Positions 20,067-31,084 of a stretch of 64,000 nucleotides of DNA are shown in pieces (the first letter of the stretch is position 1; every line of letters starts with the position of its first letter). A program made the translations under genes and the position numbers. Below the pieces are notes generated by a model. It saw nothing but the letters and a program-made list of their open reading frames with translations, was not told the origin of the DNA and made no database searches. The DNA is from Acorus gramineus (lineage: Eukaryota > Streptophyta > Magnoliopsida > Acorales > Acoraceae). Location of the stretch: the NCBI GenBank assembly GCA_030737835.1, contig JAUJYN010000017.1:1488001-1552000 (forward strand), given 5' to 3'.

Positions 20067-20835
20067 TTAATGTGAATATGCTTGGTTGATTTTCTATTGA
20101 TACATGTAAGACTAGAATTTGGGCTAGAAAAAAAAAATTGTATAATAACACTCAATTAAATTTAAATAACCCTTCTTATTTTTGGAACAAAGGGCACTTC
20201 TGATTTTGTCCGTGTTTTAAATAATCAGTTTTGTCTTCTTAATTTGGATTATCATATTTATAAAGTTAATATTTTATGTGAGGAATTATTGAACTCAATC
20301 ATTATTATGGTTATTTTTCAGTTTTCCAATGAAATAATCTATCGTGTAGAGATACTCTTTCATCTATCATGTAGAGATACTATAATTGGACCATTAATCG
20401 ATTTTTATTGTTAGAAGTAAGAGCAAGAGATGAAAGGATTATTTATAGTAACAAACTCTAATTAAGAGATAATATGTTCTTCAACAAGACTACCTAAATA
20501 TTCCTTGCATTTAAGAGTTAATAAAAATTGGAGGCCATATAGGGAGTATATTATCCAACCTTATTCCCTTAATGACTCCCTATATAATTGTTTATTAATA
20601 AAATGTGATGTGGGCCCACGCAATATAGAGTCGAATTTCATTCCTACATGTGATGAGACCTCCTCACCAGATAATGCTCTAAATTAAATAGAGGGACTCT
20701 ATTGGAGCCCCTTTTTTTATTTCCTTCCCAAATATGACTTAGGAGCTTTATTTTCGATAGCATTGGAGATGCTCTGATGTTTATTAACTATGATTAATAT
20801 TTAGTCAGGACAAGGAAAGTTACTTCAATACCTGC
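18999..20835. other. AT-rich intergenic DNA without a recognisable gene
   Basis: I see no coding frame with family resemblance. It contains a (TA)n microsatellite at 20024-20064 and poly-T/poly-A runs. Near 20765 is GCATTGGAGATGCTCT, a motif often seen at ends of plant MITEs, but no matching inverted partner could be located. Confidence 0.6.
20024..20064. repeat. (TA)n microsatellite
   Basis: Uninterrupted alternating TA for 41 bp. Confidence 0.95.
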
Positions 20836-21366
20836 ATGATTATATGTGTGTTTTGCATCAATACTCTTGAGGAAATGTCATTTGAAGAAAATACACCTTC
20901 TAACATACTTCTGAATAATAACCCTCAAAAGATTCACCGTCGTACATCTATACCCTCGTGCTGTTACCATAAATTTATCAATTTTTTTAGTACAAGTTCC
21001 CAGACAGGGGGAAGACAGTTCCAGTATTATGTTAATAAGCTAAGCCAACATGACCCAAGACAACCTGTGGATCAAGGCCTAGTGGATCCGCCCAACAGAA
21101 CTAGCAACTTTTTCTTATTTTTCACCATGCTTTGTATCCAGTTTGACTATCCACTTCTTTTCAAAATGTTTTTGAGTGTACATATAAGTCTCCCTCTCCT
21201 CCTTCAATGTATAAGAGATCTTTTGGAAGAGATTTTTTGGAGGGGTTTGGAATCGTCTGTGGCTTGTCACAAGATCGAAAACGCCCGTGACAGGCTTGGT
21301 GGCTTGGCCACAAGAATTTTCCCTATGGCAACAACAGTAGATCTTATCCCTATTGGAGGTGCGTCG
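20836..21366 (+). pseudogene. Possible LINE reverse transcriptase C-terminal scrap
   Basis: A frame open to 21540 holds FKMFLSVHISLPLLLQCIRD, then LLEEIFWRGL and HKIENARDRLGGLATRIF. The spacing recalls the LINE segment R-x-F-L-W-x-G ... W-x-x-V ... GGLG that follows the RT palm. The upstream part is unrecognisable and the catalytic palm is absent. The frame continues by chance into the MITE at 21377. The assignment rests on a short resemblance and could be wrong. Confidence 0.3.
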
Positions 21367-21367
21367 A

Positions 21368-22375
21368 GACTGAAATGGGCGCCGATATTTCTACCCATAG
21401 AGTTCTTCAACCCACCTCTCTCAAAAAAAAAAAATGTGATTTTTTTAAGAGGTGAACCCACCCGACCCATTCGACTTTGTAAAGTCATCTATCATGTCAC
21501 AGGCCGACATCACATAATCGAACTGGTCACAGAGACCTAAGCCCTCTCTGCGACCCATTCAATTTTGTGTAGTCGTCAGTTATATACTCCATTCGACATT
21601 GTAGAGTTGAATATGTCATAAAAATCTAACGCTCTCATGTGACCCATTCGATTTTGTGAAATCGTCAAGTATGATGTTAAGTAAAACATTTATATAAAGA
21701 TTTTCTAAAATATTTTATATTTTTATTTAGTAATGATGATTAACAAAATTATTATATTATAATTATGTCGTGGTTCAAATCTGGTTGACCCAACAGTTAA
21801 ACCAATGACTATTGACTCATTCATTTTTTTGGTTCATTGAACGGTTAGATTTTTAAAACATTGTCATTATATCACAGGTTGACATCACATAGTCGAACTG
21901 ATCCGAGAGACCTAAGGCACTCTCTACGGCTCATTCGACATGTGACATAATGGACGACATCACAAAGAGATATCCAAACACTACATCATGTGATCTGTCC
22001 TTCGTGATATTACACAACGCACCATCGTTTTGAAGATATCATTTAATTGAGAATGTTATAACACGCGAACACATTGTTCAAAACACAAAGTCGAATAGGC
22101 CGCAGAGAGGGTTTTAGGTCTCTGTAACAAGTTCAACTCCGTGATGTCAACCTGTGAAATAATGAACGACTTCACAAAGTCGAATGGGCTACAAAAAGGG
22201 CATTATATCTCTGTGATCAGTTCGACTCTGTGATGTCGACGTGCCATATAATGAACGATTTCACAAAGTCGAATGATCAGGGTGGGGTCACTTTATAAAA
22301 AAATCACATTTTATTTTTTTGAGAAGGGTGGGGTGAATAACCATGTGGGTGGAAATATCGGTACCTGACTGAAAT
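21368..22375. mobile_element. Mutator-type MITE with long TIRs and 9-bp TSD
   Basis: Direct repeats GACTGAAAT at 21368-21376 and 22367-22375 flank a 990-bp element (21377-22366). Its ends are inverted: left GGGCGCCGATATTTCTACCC, right (inverted) AGGTACCGATATTTCCACCC. The inverted similarity extends about 200 bp inward, through TCAAAAAAA...TGTGATTTTTTT and CATTCGACTTTGTRAAGTC. A 9-bp TSD with long TIRs is typical of Mutator-like elements. There is no transposase inside, so movement would need a partner in trans. Confidence 0.8.
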
Positions 22376-22795
22376 TAGTGATAAGGCTAAAACATTTAAT
22401 GGGATTAAAAGTAATAATGAAAATGTTAGCATATTTAGCACGTTTGCATGCAATATGCAAGTGTCTTAATTTTTTGAATTATATACTTGGCTATGAATTA
22501 TATATTGGCAAGGAGTATATAATGGATTAAAAGATTTCATATATTGCATTTGTGACTTAGATTCTGTTTATGAGGCTGTAAAATGAATTGAGTAAAAATG
22601 AAACTAGGTCTAACAGGGTTCTTTTTTTTTAATCATCCTTGATGATTAGAGAAATATGATTCTCAACTGTTGGAATAATGGAACACCAAAATTATACATC
22701 TCTTTGCATCCAATATTTGCATAATTCAACCTTGCTAAACCTGTAATATATCTTATTTTCTAACATTAATCATTAACATAGAGCATATTGTATGT
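22376..22795. other. AT-rich spacer between two MITEs
   Basis: No gene or repeat recognised. Confidence 0.6.
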
Positions 22796-23916
22796 GTGGG
22801 TACAAGGGGACGGTTATTTAAACCCCTGTTTAGTGGAAAACCACCCCAATTGGAGTGCAACCCAACCAATTTTTTAGAACATATAAAACCACCCCTACCG
22901 ATCACACCCCCATTTTGAACCAAGCCCACCCCCTGTACTGTTCAACAAACGTAGTGTCGACCAATGCTATATACGTCGACACTTCTAGTGTCGAACTGAA
23001 GGGTTACACAAACATTTTTTTTTTTTGTTATAATATCGACACATGTATTGTCGATATGTGTTAAATATGTCGCCAAATGGAATGTCGATACTAGCATATT
23101 ATTAAAAAATAAAAAGAGTTATGCTTTTCAAACTAACATCTTCTTCTTGTTTTTTTTTGTGTTATATTTTGTCCTTTGAAATCCTCGTTGATCAATGATT
23201 TTGATTCATTTTCTAATTATTAGTTTGATATAATTTATTTTTTATCTATATTCCAACCAGGCTGGCAATATAAACTAACAATGACTCATTTTATTCAAAT
23301 ATGTGATTGATGTTAGTCTGAAAAGCATAACTCTTTTATTTTGTGTGTATAACCCTTAATTTCTTGTATATGATTGAGTATTTACTTAATTTTTTTACAG
23401 TGTAATATGACTCCCAAGGAACGTATTCAACCTACAGCTTTCAATCGAAAAAATTATTCTAAGGACATGACATCGAGTTCTCGAAATGATGAAGTTCAAG
23501 CATATTCATAAGAAGTAGCTTGCAATTATCTATTGGTATCGACACTATCATTGTTGACCATTAGCATTTTTCTCGACATCTTATATGTTCACCGATAGTT
23601 ATTTTTTTATTTTTTAATAATCTGCTAGTATCGACATTCCGCTTAGCGACATATTTAACATATATCAACAATACATGTGTCGATATTATAACAAAAAAAA
23701 TATTTGTGTAACCCTCCAGTTCGACACTAAAAGTGTCGACATATGTAGCATCGGTCGACACTACATTTGTCAAACAGTACATGGGGTGGGCTTGGTTCAA
23801 AATGGGGTGTGGTCGGTAGGGGTGGTTTGCCTTCGTTTTTAGGTGCATAAAAACGATTAATCACGGGGTGGTTTTCTAATTGTATTGGGTGGATATATAA
23901 CTCTTCGTGGGTACAA
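22796..23916. mobile_element. Mutator-type MITE with long TIRs and 10-bp TSD
   Basis: GTGGGTACAA at 22796-22805 and 23907-23916 flank an element of 1101 bp. The two arms pair over about 300 bp: both have AAAACCACCCC at offset 32 from their ends, then ACCCCTACCGA, CATTTTGAACCAAGCCCACCCC and a series of TCGACA/TGTCGA motifs, reaching TCTGCTAGTATCGACATTCC in the right arm. The centre (about 23100-23540) is AT-rich and non-coding. It differs in sequence from the MITE at 21368. Confidence 0.8.
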
Positions 23917-23939
23917 AGATTGGATGAACTTCATTAACC

Positions 23940-24151
23940 CGTGATTCGATGTCCCCGCACATTTAGCGTGGTGGTCGGGATACCCTCCCCTTTGTGACAG
24001 GTCACATCCTCTATTCTTGTCGGGCGCAAGACGATAAAAAAATAATTTAGTCCTCTAATTATAACAACTCTTTGGGTTGGTTGTTAAGGGCCAAGTAGCC
24101 CCGCTTATCTATGTTTTGAATACAGAGCCTTTCCTAAAAAAAAAAAAAAAA
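23940..24151 (+). mobile_element. Candidate tRNA-derived SINE
   Basis: TAGCGTGGTGG at 23964-23974 fits the Pol III A box (TRGYNNRGTGG). GGTCACATCCT near 24000-24010 is a weak B box about 35 bp later. The unit ends in a 16-A tail at 24136-24151. Length and layout suit a plant SINE. Clear target-site duplications were not found. Confidence 0.4.
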
Positions 24152-25123
24152 CTATTGGTTTGATGACCGCAATGGATAAAAAGGGACCGCCTTCAAAGAG
24201 GTAAAACTACAATATAATGAATATTGGAAGACAAATTCTTCAACACCGTCAAGTCATACAACACATTCGAATACAGCAAGTGACATGTTTACCGTCTCAC
24301 GTTCACTAGAAAATATTAATCAAAGTGAAATAATTCAAATAATGTAAAAATAAATAAATAAAAAAACAAAGTTAGACAAAAAAAAAAAAATACAAATACA
24401 GATAAGTGGGCTGGAACAAGCAATATATAACAATAGGGTATTATATATGAATGGCTATCTCCGTACGCTAAGTGTTAGGGTTTTTATTCATAAAAAATTA
24501 TATTTCAAAATATTGATTTGTTAACAATTTGATTTTATTTTATTTTTAACTTTTTAAGGGTTATGTTACACTCAGTTACAAAGTCCAACCATATCTCAGA
24601 CTCCACGTCAGCAGTCTGACGTGGAATTTTTTTTTTAATGCCACATCGGATCTCCAAAAAAGCAGTCGAAAATTTTCCCCCAAAAATTTCCGCCCATTTT
24701 TTTTTATCCATAACTCTGTCGTCCCTCCTTTTTGAATCTATTAAAAACATTTCATTTACTGTTTCGTTCTCTCTCTCAAACTCTGCGTCAACCACCACAG
24801 ACCAGCAACAACTCCATGAAAAGCACTAAATATTCCTCGTTTGCAGTTATTGGACCAAAAAAAGGTATACACTCCGTTTGCAGAAGATTCCAACATTTAT
24901 TCCTCTGTTTTGAATATTTTATCGTCGTTCGTGACAGCCTTTTCGTCGAAGGTTGTCTCGTTGTAAAGTTTTAGAAGATGAAAAATTCAAGTCTGTTCAC
25001 CATTGTTCAATCATAGACAACCTACTTTTTCGCTTTCTTTCTTTAATGCATATATACATATGGTTATTATGTGTATACCAACTTAAATATGGCATGTAAA
25101 TGCAGTTGGTTGTTATAGACCAA
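24152..25123. other. Upstream region of the MULE transposase
   Basis: AT-rich DNA without coding signs. It holds a perfect palindrome at 24602-24625 and a CT-rich stretch at about 24760-24790 that could be a leader. Terminal inverted repeats for the adjacent transposase were not identified. Confidence 0.5.
24602..24625. promoter_or_regulatory. Palindrome with two ACGT cores
   Basis: TCCACGTCAG and CTGACGTGGA are exact inverted arms with the loop CAGT. Each arm contains CCACGTCA, which resembles a bZIP-binding ACGT element. It lies about 500 bp upstream of the transposase start. A regulatory role is inferred. Confidence 0.4.
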
Positions 25124-27558
25124 ATGGAGACGAATGATTTAGAACAAATTGGAGAGAGCGTTGATGCTGAACACTAAGCTGAAGGAAACCGTGATGAAGA
25201 AGCTGAAGACATTAGACATTGCGAAGCAAATGAAGAGTTGATGATTGGCATGGAGTTTGATAGTATTGAGGAAGCATTTTCTCGGTACAAGGCATTTGCT
25301 TTTCACTGTGGTTTTGGTGTCATGAGGAGTGGAAGAATATTCATTCCTGACAGTAACTTGAAGGCGGTTATTTTTGCATGTTCGAAAGAGGAAAAACTGA
25401 GAAAGAAAAAGGACAAAACTACCACAATCACGGGCATCTCTCAAGCCCGGTATAAACCCACTTGCAAAACCAATTGCAAAGCTAGGATGCAAATCAGAAT
25501 GTTCGGTGATGGAAAATGGGTATTAGATCTTCTTGCGCTTGAACACAATCATGAAGTGGACCCAAAACTCCCACGATTTTACATATGTCATCGTGCACTG
25601 ACTGCACACGCCATGAAACAATTGGCTATTAATGATGCTGCCGGACTTCCACCGTGCAAGACATTCGACGCACTAGCATATGAAGGGGGAGGTTACGACA
25701 ATCTTCCATACACTGAACAAGACTATCGAAATTATCTTCAAAACGTGAGATGCTTACAGCTTGGAGAGGGAGACGATGAAGCGCTACTATAGTATTTCAA
25801 CAAGCAACAGAAGTTGAATGCCTGCTTCTTTCATAGGATCGATTTGGATGAAGAGGGTAAGCTGAAAAATGTATTTTGGGCAGATGCACATTGTCGAGCT
25901 GTGTATCGATATTTCGGAGATGTTGTGTCATTTGACACAACATATCTAACTAACCGGTACGCAATGCCATTCGTACCCTTCGTAGGAGTGAACCATCATG
26001 GGCAGTCAATTTTGCTAGGTGGTGGGTTGCTTGCTAATGAGACGATAGAAACCTATATATGGTTAATCAAGTCTTGGTTAGCTTGTATGGGGAACCTTCC
26101 GCCAGCCGCAATAATAACAGACCAATGTAAGTCGATTGGAGGTGCCATCAAAGAAGTGTTCCCCATGTCTAGGCATCGCCTTTGTATTTGACACATCCTG
26201 AAAAAAGTTCTAGAAAAGCTGTGTAAGGTGAAGTTATTTTTAAATTTTGTAATTAGCTACTTGTTTTAACCATGTATAGTATTTTATATGTTTACACTGG
26301 TACATGCAAATTTTAAACTAGTATATGCAGAATGTAATCGAGTTTATACAGATATGGTTTCCTGTTTACATGTAGATAAAAGGTTGAACTTACGAAAGCA
26401 CGTGACCTATTAATTTTGTACATGCATTAATTGTACATACCATTCAGGTTGAACGGTACAAAGAATTGAAAGACAACCTTGGCAGCCTCGTCTACGATTG
26501 TTTAACTGTTGATGAATTTGAAGTTGGGTGGCAGAATCTGATTGAGGATCATCACATGGAGGACGATTCATGGCTGAACTCCTTGTATGAGGATTGTCAT
26601 CGATGGGTGCCGGTTTTTGTGAAGGACACATTTTGGGCTGGCATGTCTACTACACAGCATAGTGAAAGCATGAATGCTTACTTTGATGATTATCTAACAT
26701 CAAAGACAACGCTGAAACAGTTCATCCATCAATACGAGAATGCGCTTAGGAACAAACACGAGAAAGAGGCCCTTGAGGACTTCCATTCCTTCCATTCTAC
26801 CCCACAACTTATTTCTCCACTGAAGATGGAAGAACAGTTAGCCAATGTATATACCATTAACATGTTCAGAAATTTTCAGGATGAGTTGAGGCAAATAATC
26901 CAGCTCAATCACACATGCATTGGAGATGAAGATGGCTGCAAAAATTTCAAGTCATTGAGATAGTGAAAACAAACCGCGGAGAGAATAAGTAGTTGAGATT
27001 TGATGTTTTGTACAAAGGAGCAACCAAAGAGATGAGTTGCATAATCAAATCCTTTGAATTTCGTGGAATTTTGTGTCGTCGTGCTCTATGTATTCTTCGT
27101 TCGGAATTTGTGATTGAAATGCCCAATAAATACTTAATAAATTGGTGACTACCAAAAATTCCAAACGCATTCATTCAATGGTGACTACCAAAAATTCCAA
27201 GTCCATGTTGAACATACTGATGGAGTATGACAACCTGTATAATTTGGGTTTACTTACTATCCAAGAGATTGTGGAGATGGTGAGTTCATTTTCTGATGCA
27301 TCTATTTTTGTTGCCATTCTATTTGAGGAACTGAAGACGAGAACAACGAATCACATCTCCACACTGGTTGATGCAAGAATGGCTTACCAGCCTAATTCAA
27401 CAGGTCAATCGACTAACCGTGCAAACAATAATATAGCAAACAGTGAGAAGGTGCTTGATCCTGTAGTAGCACAGGCAAAGGGTCGTCCAAAGAGCAAAAG
27501 GAAGGTTTCACGATGTGAAATTGCTGTCGAAAGGCTTAAAGATGTATGTGCCATATAA
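25124..27558 (+). pseudogene. FAR1/MULE-type transposase, decayed
   Basis: Relic of a Mutator-like transposase of the FAR1/FHY3 lineage. Exon 1 (ATG 25124 to 26227) has a FAR1 zinc-finger region (about 25240-25560: EFDSIEEAFSRYKAFAFHCGF ... NCKARMQI ... LEHNHEVDP). The MULE catalytic domain follows (SFDTTYLTNRYAMPF, then IITDQ as first and second Asp). A phase-0 intron, AAG|GTGAAG at 26228 to CATTCAG at 26447, joins exon 2 (ERYKELKDNLGSLVYDCLT ... FVKDTFWAGMSTTQHSESMN). A SWIM-like zinc finger near 27030-27090 is degenerate (FEFRGILCRRAL has Arg for the usual His). The last part, 27210-27558, ends GRPKSKRKVSRCEIAVERLK. Stops at 25175, 25790 and 26189, a frameshift near 26945 and a stop near 26992 kill it. 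A 36-bp direct repeat lies at 27143/27179. Confidence 0.88.
26228..26447 (+). other. Intron of the MULE transposase relic
   Basis: AAG|GTGAAG donor and TACATACCATTCAG acceptor; 220 bp, AT-rich, phase 0. The coding frame is preserved exactly across it. Confidence 0.75.
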
Positions 27559-27643
27559 TACTAGTACATACCTTCTTGCGCTAGTATATAATAGGTGTTG
27601 TTTTTCATGCTATAACTTTCTTCTTTATATTTAAGAAAACAAA

Positions 27644-27811
27644 ATGGACGAAGCAGCGGCAGGAGAGGTCCACCAGTTAATTCAAGGACATCGGGATGGA
27701 ATCATAGATACGGAGTTCACAACACAGTTTTCAGATGGAATCATAGATACAGAGTTCACAACACAGTTTTCAGATGGGATCATTACCACACCAACTAGAC
27801 GAAGAATTTGA
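27644..27811 (+). CDS. Short ORF with two in-frame 13-residue repeats, function unknown
   Basis: A 55-codon frame starting MDEAAAGEVHQL. A 39-bp tandem repeat (27695-27733 and 27734-27772, with a third partial unit) encodes DGIIDTEFTTQFS twice. It follows TTTATATTTAAG at 27635, a possible splice acceptor, so it may be the final exon of the transposase rather than a separate gene. I do not recognise it. Confidence 0.25.
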   Translation: MDEAAAGEVHQLIQGHRDGIIDTEFTTQFSDGIIDTEFTTQFSDGIITTPTRRRI

Positions 27812-28381
27812 CATGTGGATGGCATCATAGATGTAGAATGCCTACAATTTGGTTATTTATAACAAGTGAATCTTTTGTTTCATTGATCGCTCCTTATTCG
27901 TGTTGCTTGCTTAATCATACTAAGGATACACCAGCCCACTCCATGCACATATTAAACTGAAAACGGCATATACCAATCCTCTTTAGTATATAACAAATCA
28001 ACAAACGCAAACACATTACTGTAGAACCATTGAATAATCAATGAAGGCATATAATAAATCATGTAACAAATTACTGTTAAGCCCATATACCTATCTTCCT
28101 TAGCATATTACAATCCAACAAACACATTACTGTAGAACCAGTGAATGACAAATCATCTCAGAAAACATACATAAGCATATAACAAACTAACAAACAGAAA
28201 TACTCGCAGCATATACAAAATATCACTTGGCATATACCAAGTTACCATGTCATATAACTAGTCAATAAACAACTTCACATACATCAAAAATGTAAAGTCA
28301 CAACCAAAAGTCATAACCAAATGTTGTAAACCAAAAGAGGATAGCTTTACACCATTGAAAACCTGTAACAAACTTGTCCCA
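27812..28381. other. AT-rich spacer between convergent MULE genes
   Basis: No coding frame. Recurrent CATATAAC/CATATACCA motifs occur about every 40-60 bp (about 27965-28260), perhaps degenerate repeats or shared 3' sequence of the two convergent genes. Confidence 0.45.
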
Positions 28382-29678
28382 TCATACTTTGCAATATTCA
28401 TCACCCATGAATCCTACAGTTATCAAAGCACGCATATGTGCCATATCTTCCTTGGTGCTTAAATAGCTATGAATATCCATTATCCTACAGTCAATCCAGT
28501 GGCATATGAAGACGCCGCAGTCTTGGCCTCCGATCTGTTGTGGAGCCGGGACATCAACAACCAGGGGCCACCCTACTGCTTCCTCCAGTATCGTCTTCTG
28601 CAACAATTTGATTGCCTTACTTGCCCAGGCACCCTGCTCCTCTTTTCGGATCGAATTGTACACCAGGAATTGTTGGTTCATCATGTCGATGACCAGTAGG
28701 AACCAATGTTGTAATGTAAACATTCGAACAAGGATAACTTTCACTTCGGCTAGGTCTACCTCATCCTACTTCCACTTGAATGCACCGAAGAAGCGTTTGC
28801 ATCCCCCCAGACCCCCATCAATGTATTGTTGTAATAACAAAAGAGGTTAGATAACAGTGAGCTGAAAGCTAATCCAACATGGGGCATGGGTGACGTCTTA
28901 CATTGAAGGCTACTGAGGTGTACAAAACATTTTTGTTTGCCGCGGACCTATCAACGAGTCTGGAAAAAGCATCAATCACCTAAGATAAATAATCAGGTAT
29001 ATACCAAATCATTAATGTCATATAACCAAAACTATGCATCACACAATTTCCTTATAGAACCAAATCATAAGAGGTTATCTACCTCTTCACCAAGCCATTG
29101 ATTGGAAATAGCTTTGAAAATGTGCTTCCGAGTGACCAGAGGGTGCACAGCGCTCCCATCATCTTCAACCTCCCACACTAGAGAATCATCCATTACCAGA
29201 TTCTCTAAGAATTTTTCTACGAGAGCTCTCTGCTTTGGGGTGCATTTTTCCTTCCCAGGATAATTCTACATAAAAAGGATGGGCACATAAATACTCATTC
29301 ACGAGAATAAACACGTTGAATAAATACTCATTCACGAGACTTGGAGTGGATTAAATACTAATTTACGAGAATAAATACGTTGAATAAATACTTACCTGTC
29401 TGAGAACATCATCAACCAACGTGTAGACCGTTGAAGTTTATCTGCCTCAATCTTAGACTGTGCAATGGCCAACGCAACCTGTTCCTCCTCCGTCAATTGG
29501 TGCTTTTCCTTTGCTAGTTGTATATATGTCTTTGTCTCATTGGGAACTTTTGCCTTCTTCTGTTGAGTGGGTTTTTTCAATTGAACTTGTTGCCTCTGTA
29601 ACTGCCCCCTTGTTGTTGGACCCACAGTCTGCCTAGTCATAGGTTTTGATAACTCGACAGCTGTTGTTGTGCCTGTGT
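28382..29678 (-). pseudogene. Ulp1-like (C48) cysteine protease relic, MULE-associated
   Basis: SUMO-protease-like C48 domain of the type carried by some plant Mutator-like elements. The 3' exon (28838-28382, minus) reads YIDGGLGGCKRFFGAFKWK, a stop, then LQHWFLLVIDMM (catalytic His) and PQQIGGQDCGVFICHW (Gln and Cys). The usual Asp in YDS is Asn (VYNSI), which would impair catalysis. Upstream segments are VIDAFSRLVDRSAANKNVLY before a GTAAGA donor near 28903, a Lys/Glu-rich exon near 29090-29265, and KTYIQLAKEKHQLTEEEQVALAIAQ (29392-29678). The 5' end is cut at 29678 by an LTR. It converges on the transposase relic; both may belong to one MULE. Confidence 0.75.
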
Positions 29679-31048
29679 TGTCACGCCCTAGGGCGGCCGT
29701 CCCCGGGACGCGGCAAGTGTATATATGATATCAGTAATCTAAACAGTAGTTCAATAAAATACCCTAAACAACATCAAAAATCACAACACAGACAAAAACG
29801 AGGCTGACATGATATATACACAAATAGCGGAAGCTAACAGACTGAATCTGTAATCCAAAGACACATTACAGACTCGATACATAATCAACTGTCCTATGAG
29901 AGCCAATATACATACACGACATCCAAATATAATACAAACGTGTGCCAAAGCTCATAATACAATACATACAATAAAAAATGGATGCTGATAGCCTCTAACA
30001 CTCACGGGAATGTGGCGCTGCTCCGCTACTGCTGAAGTCCCTCGGGGAGCTCCTCCTCCTAATCCGACTCAGATAACACTGGAGAAAAATATTTACGAGG
30101 GGTGAGCCACACGCTCAGTGAATAGCACAACCCATGCATCACAATTTATATTAACCACAATTAATTATTCAAGCCTCAAAATGGCAGGAACTACACAATT
30201 CAGTGGGTCACAACATCACCAACCCACCACACCCTCACCCTCACCCTCCAATAGGTGACATAGGATATTGGGACTGACTAGGCTGTTAATCACCCTTGGT
30301 CCACCGATAGTCTCTCCTCCACTCCGTAGGCCGCCTGGTCTACTCCCACAATTCAACACAGTCCGAACCCAAATCAGGAGGTGCCTACTGATGGGAGCCC
30401 TCTGTCAAGACGGCCTGTCTAACGCTGGGGCAGTCTCTATACGGATCCAACGAAGGGAAAAGAAATAGCCTATCCACACGTATACGATCCACTTGGATCC
30501 GCGGTATTCCCTTAACTGGAAAAAGAAACCTTGGGAGGGCACCATGAGGTCCCGATATAGGATATCCCGACAACCAAACAAGGAATACGGAGTACCCTTG
30601 CCCAGGTCTCAACGCTGACTTCGCAAGGCCCCTTAATCCAGAGAAGGGATACTCTACTAATGTCATGAATTCTTCAGAATCCGTCCAGGGCGCATAACTA
30701 AGATGCGGGGAACATATATAATAACCACCAGGTTATAATATTTACTAAGGCATGCAAAATACCATAAGTTCACATTTAATTTAATAAATTAAACTAATAG
30801 GACACATGCATAGGTTGAGGTTTTCCTAGCATGAAACTGGGTGTTAGGATGCATGGCTCATACACATATCCTAAGGGTGCAAGTCCCTAACATACAAGGT
30901 CTAGGGTGGCATGCATACTACATACAAATCATGCTTGCATAGATTACATATTATACAAGTTAATATTAAACTATGGTGCCCCAGGGGAGGACGGTATACG
31001 CCCAAGTGCATATAGCGCCTCCCTACTGGGTTGGATTGTCCCACTCAC

Positions 31049-31084
31049 CGATATCCGGGTCGTCGCGTGACCGTCCATCAAGAT
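31049..31084 (-). other. 36-bp exon-like island, LTR at 29679
   Basis: On the minus strand CTTGCAG precedes it and GTGAGTGG follows. Same length as in the other family-A LTRs. Confidence 0.45.

Noticed and set aside
20390-20780. Possible MITE ending GCATTGGAGATGCTCT
   Set aside because: No convincing inverted partner or target duplication.
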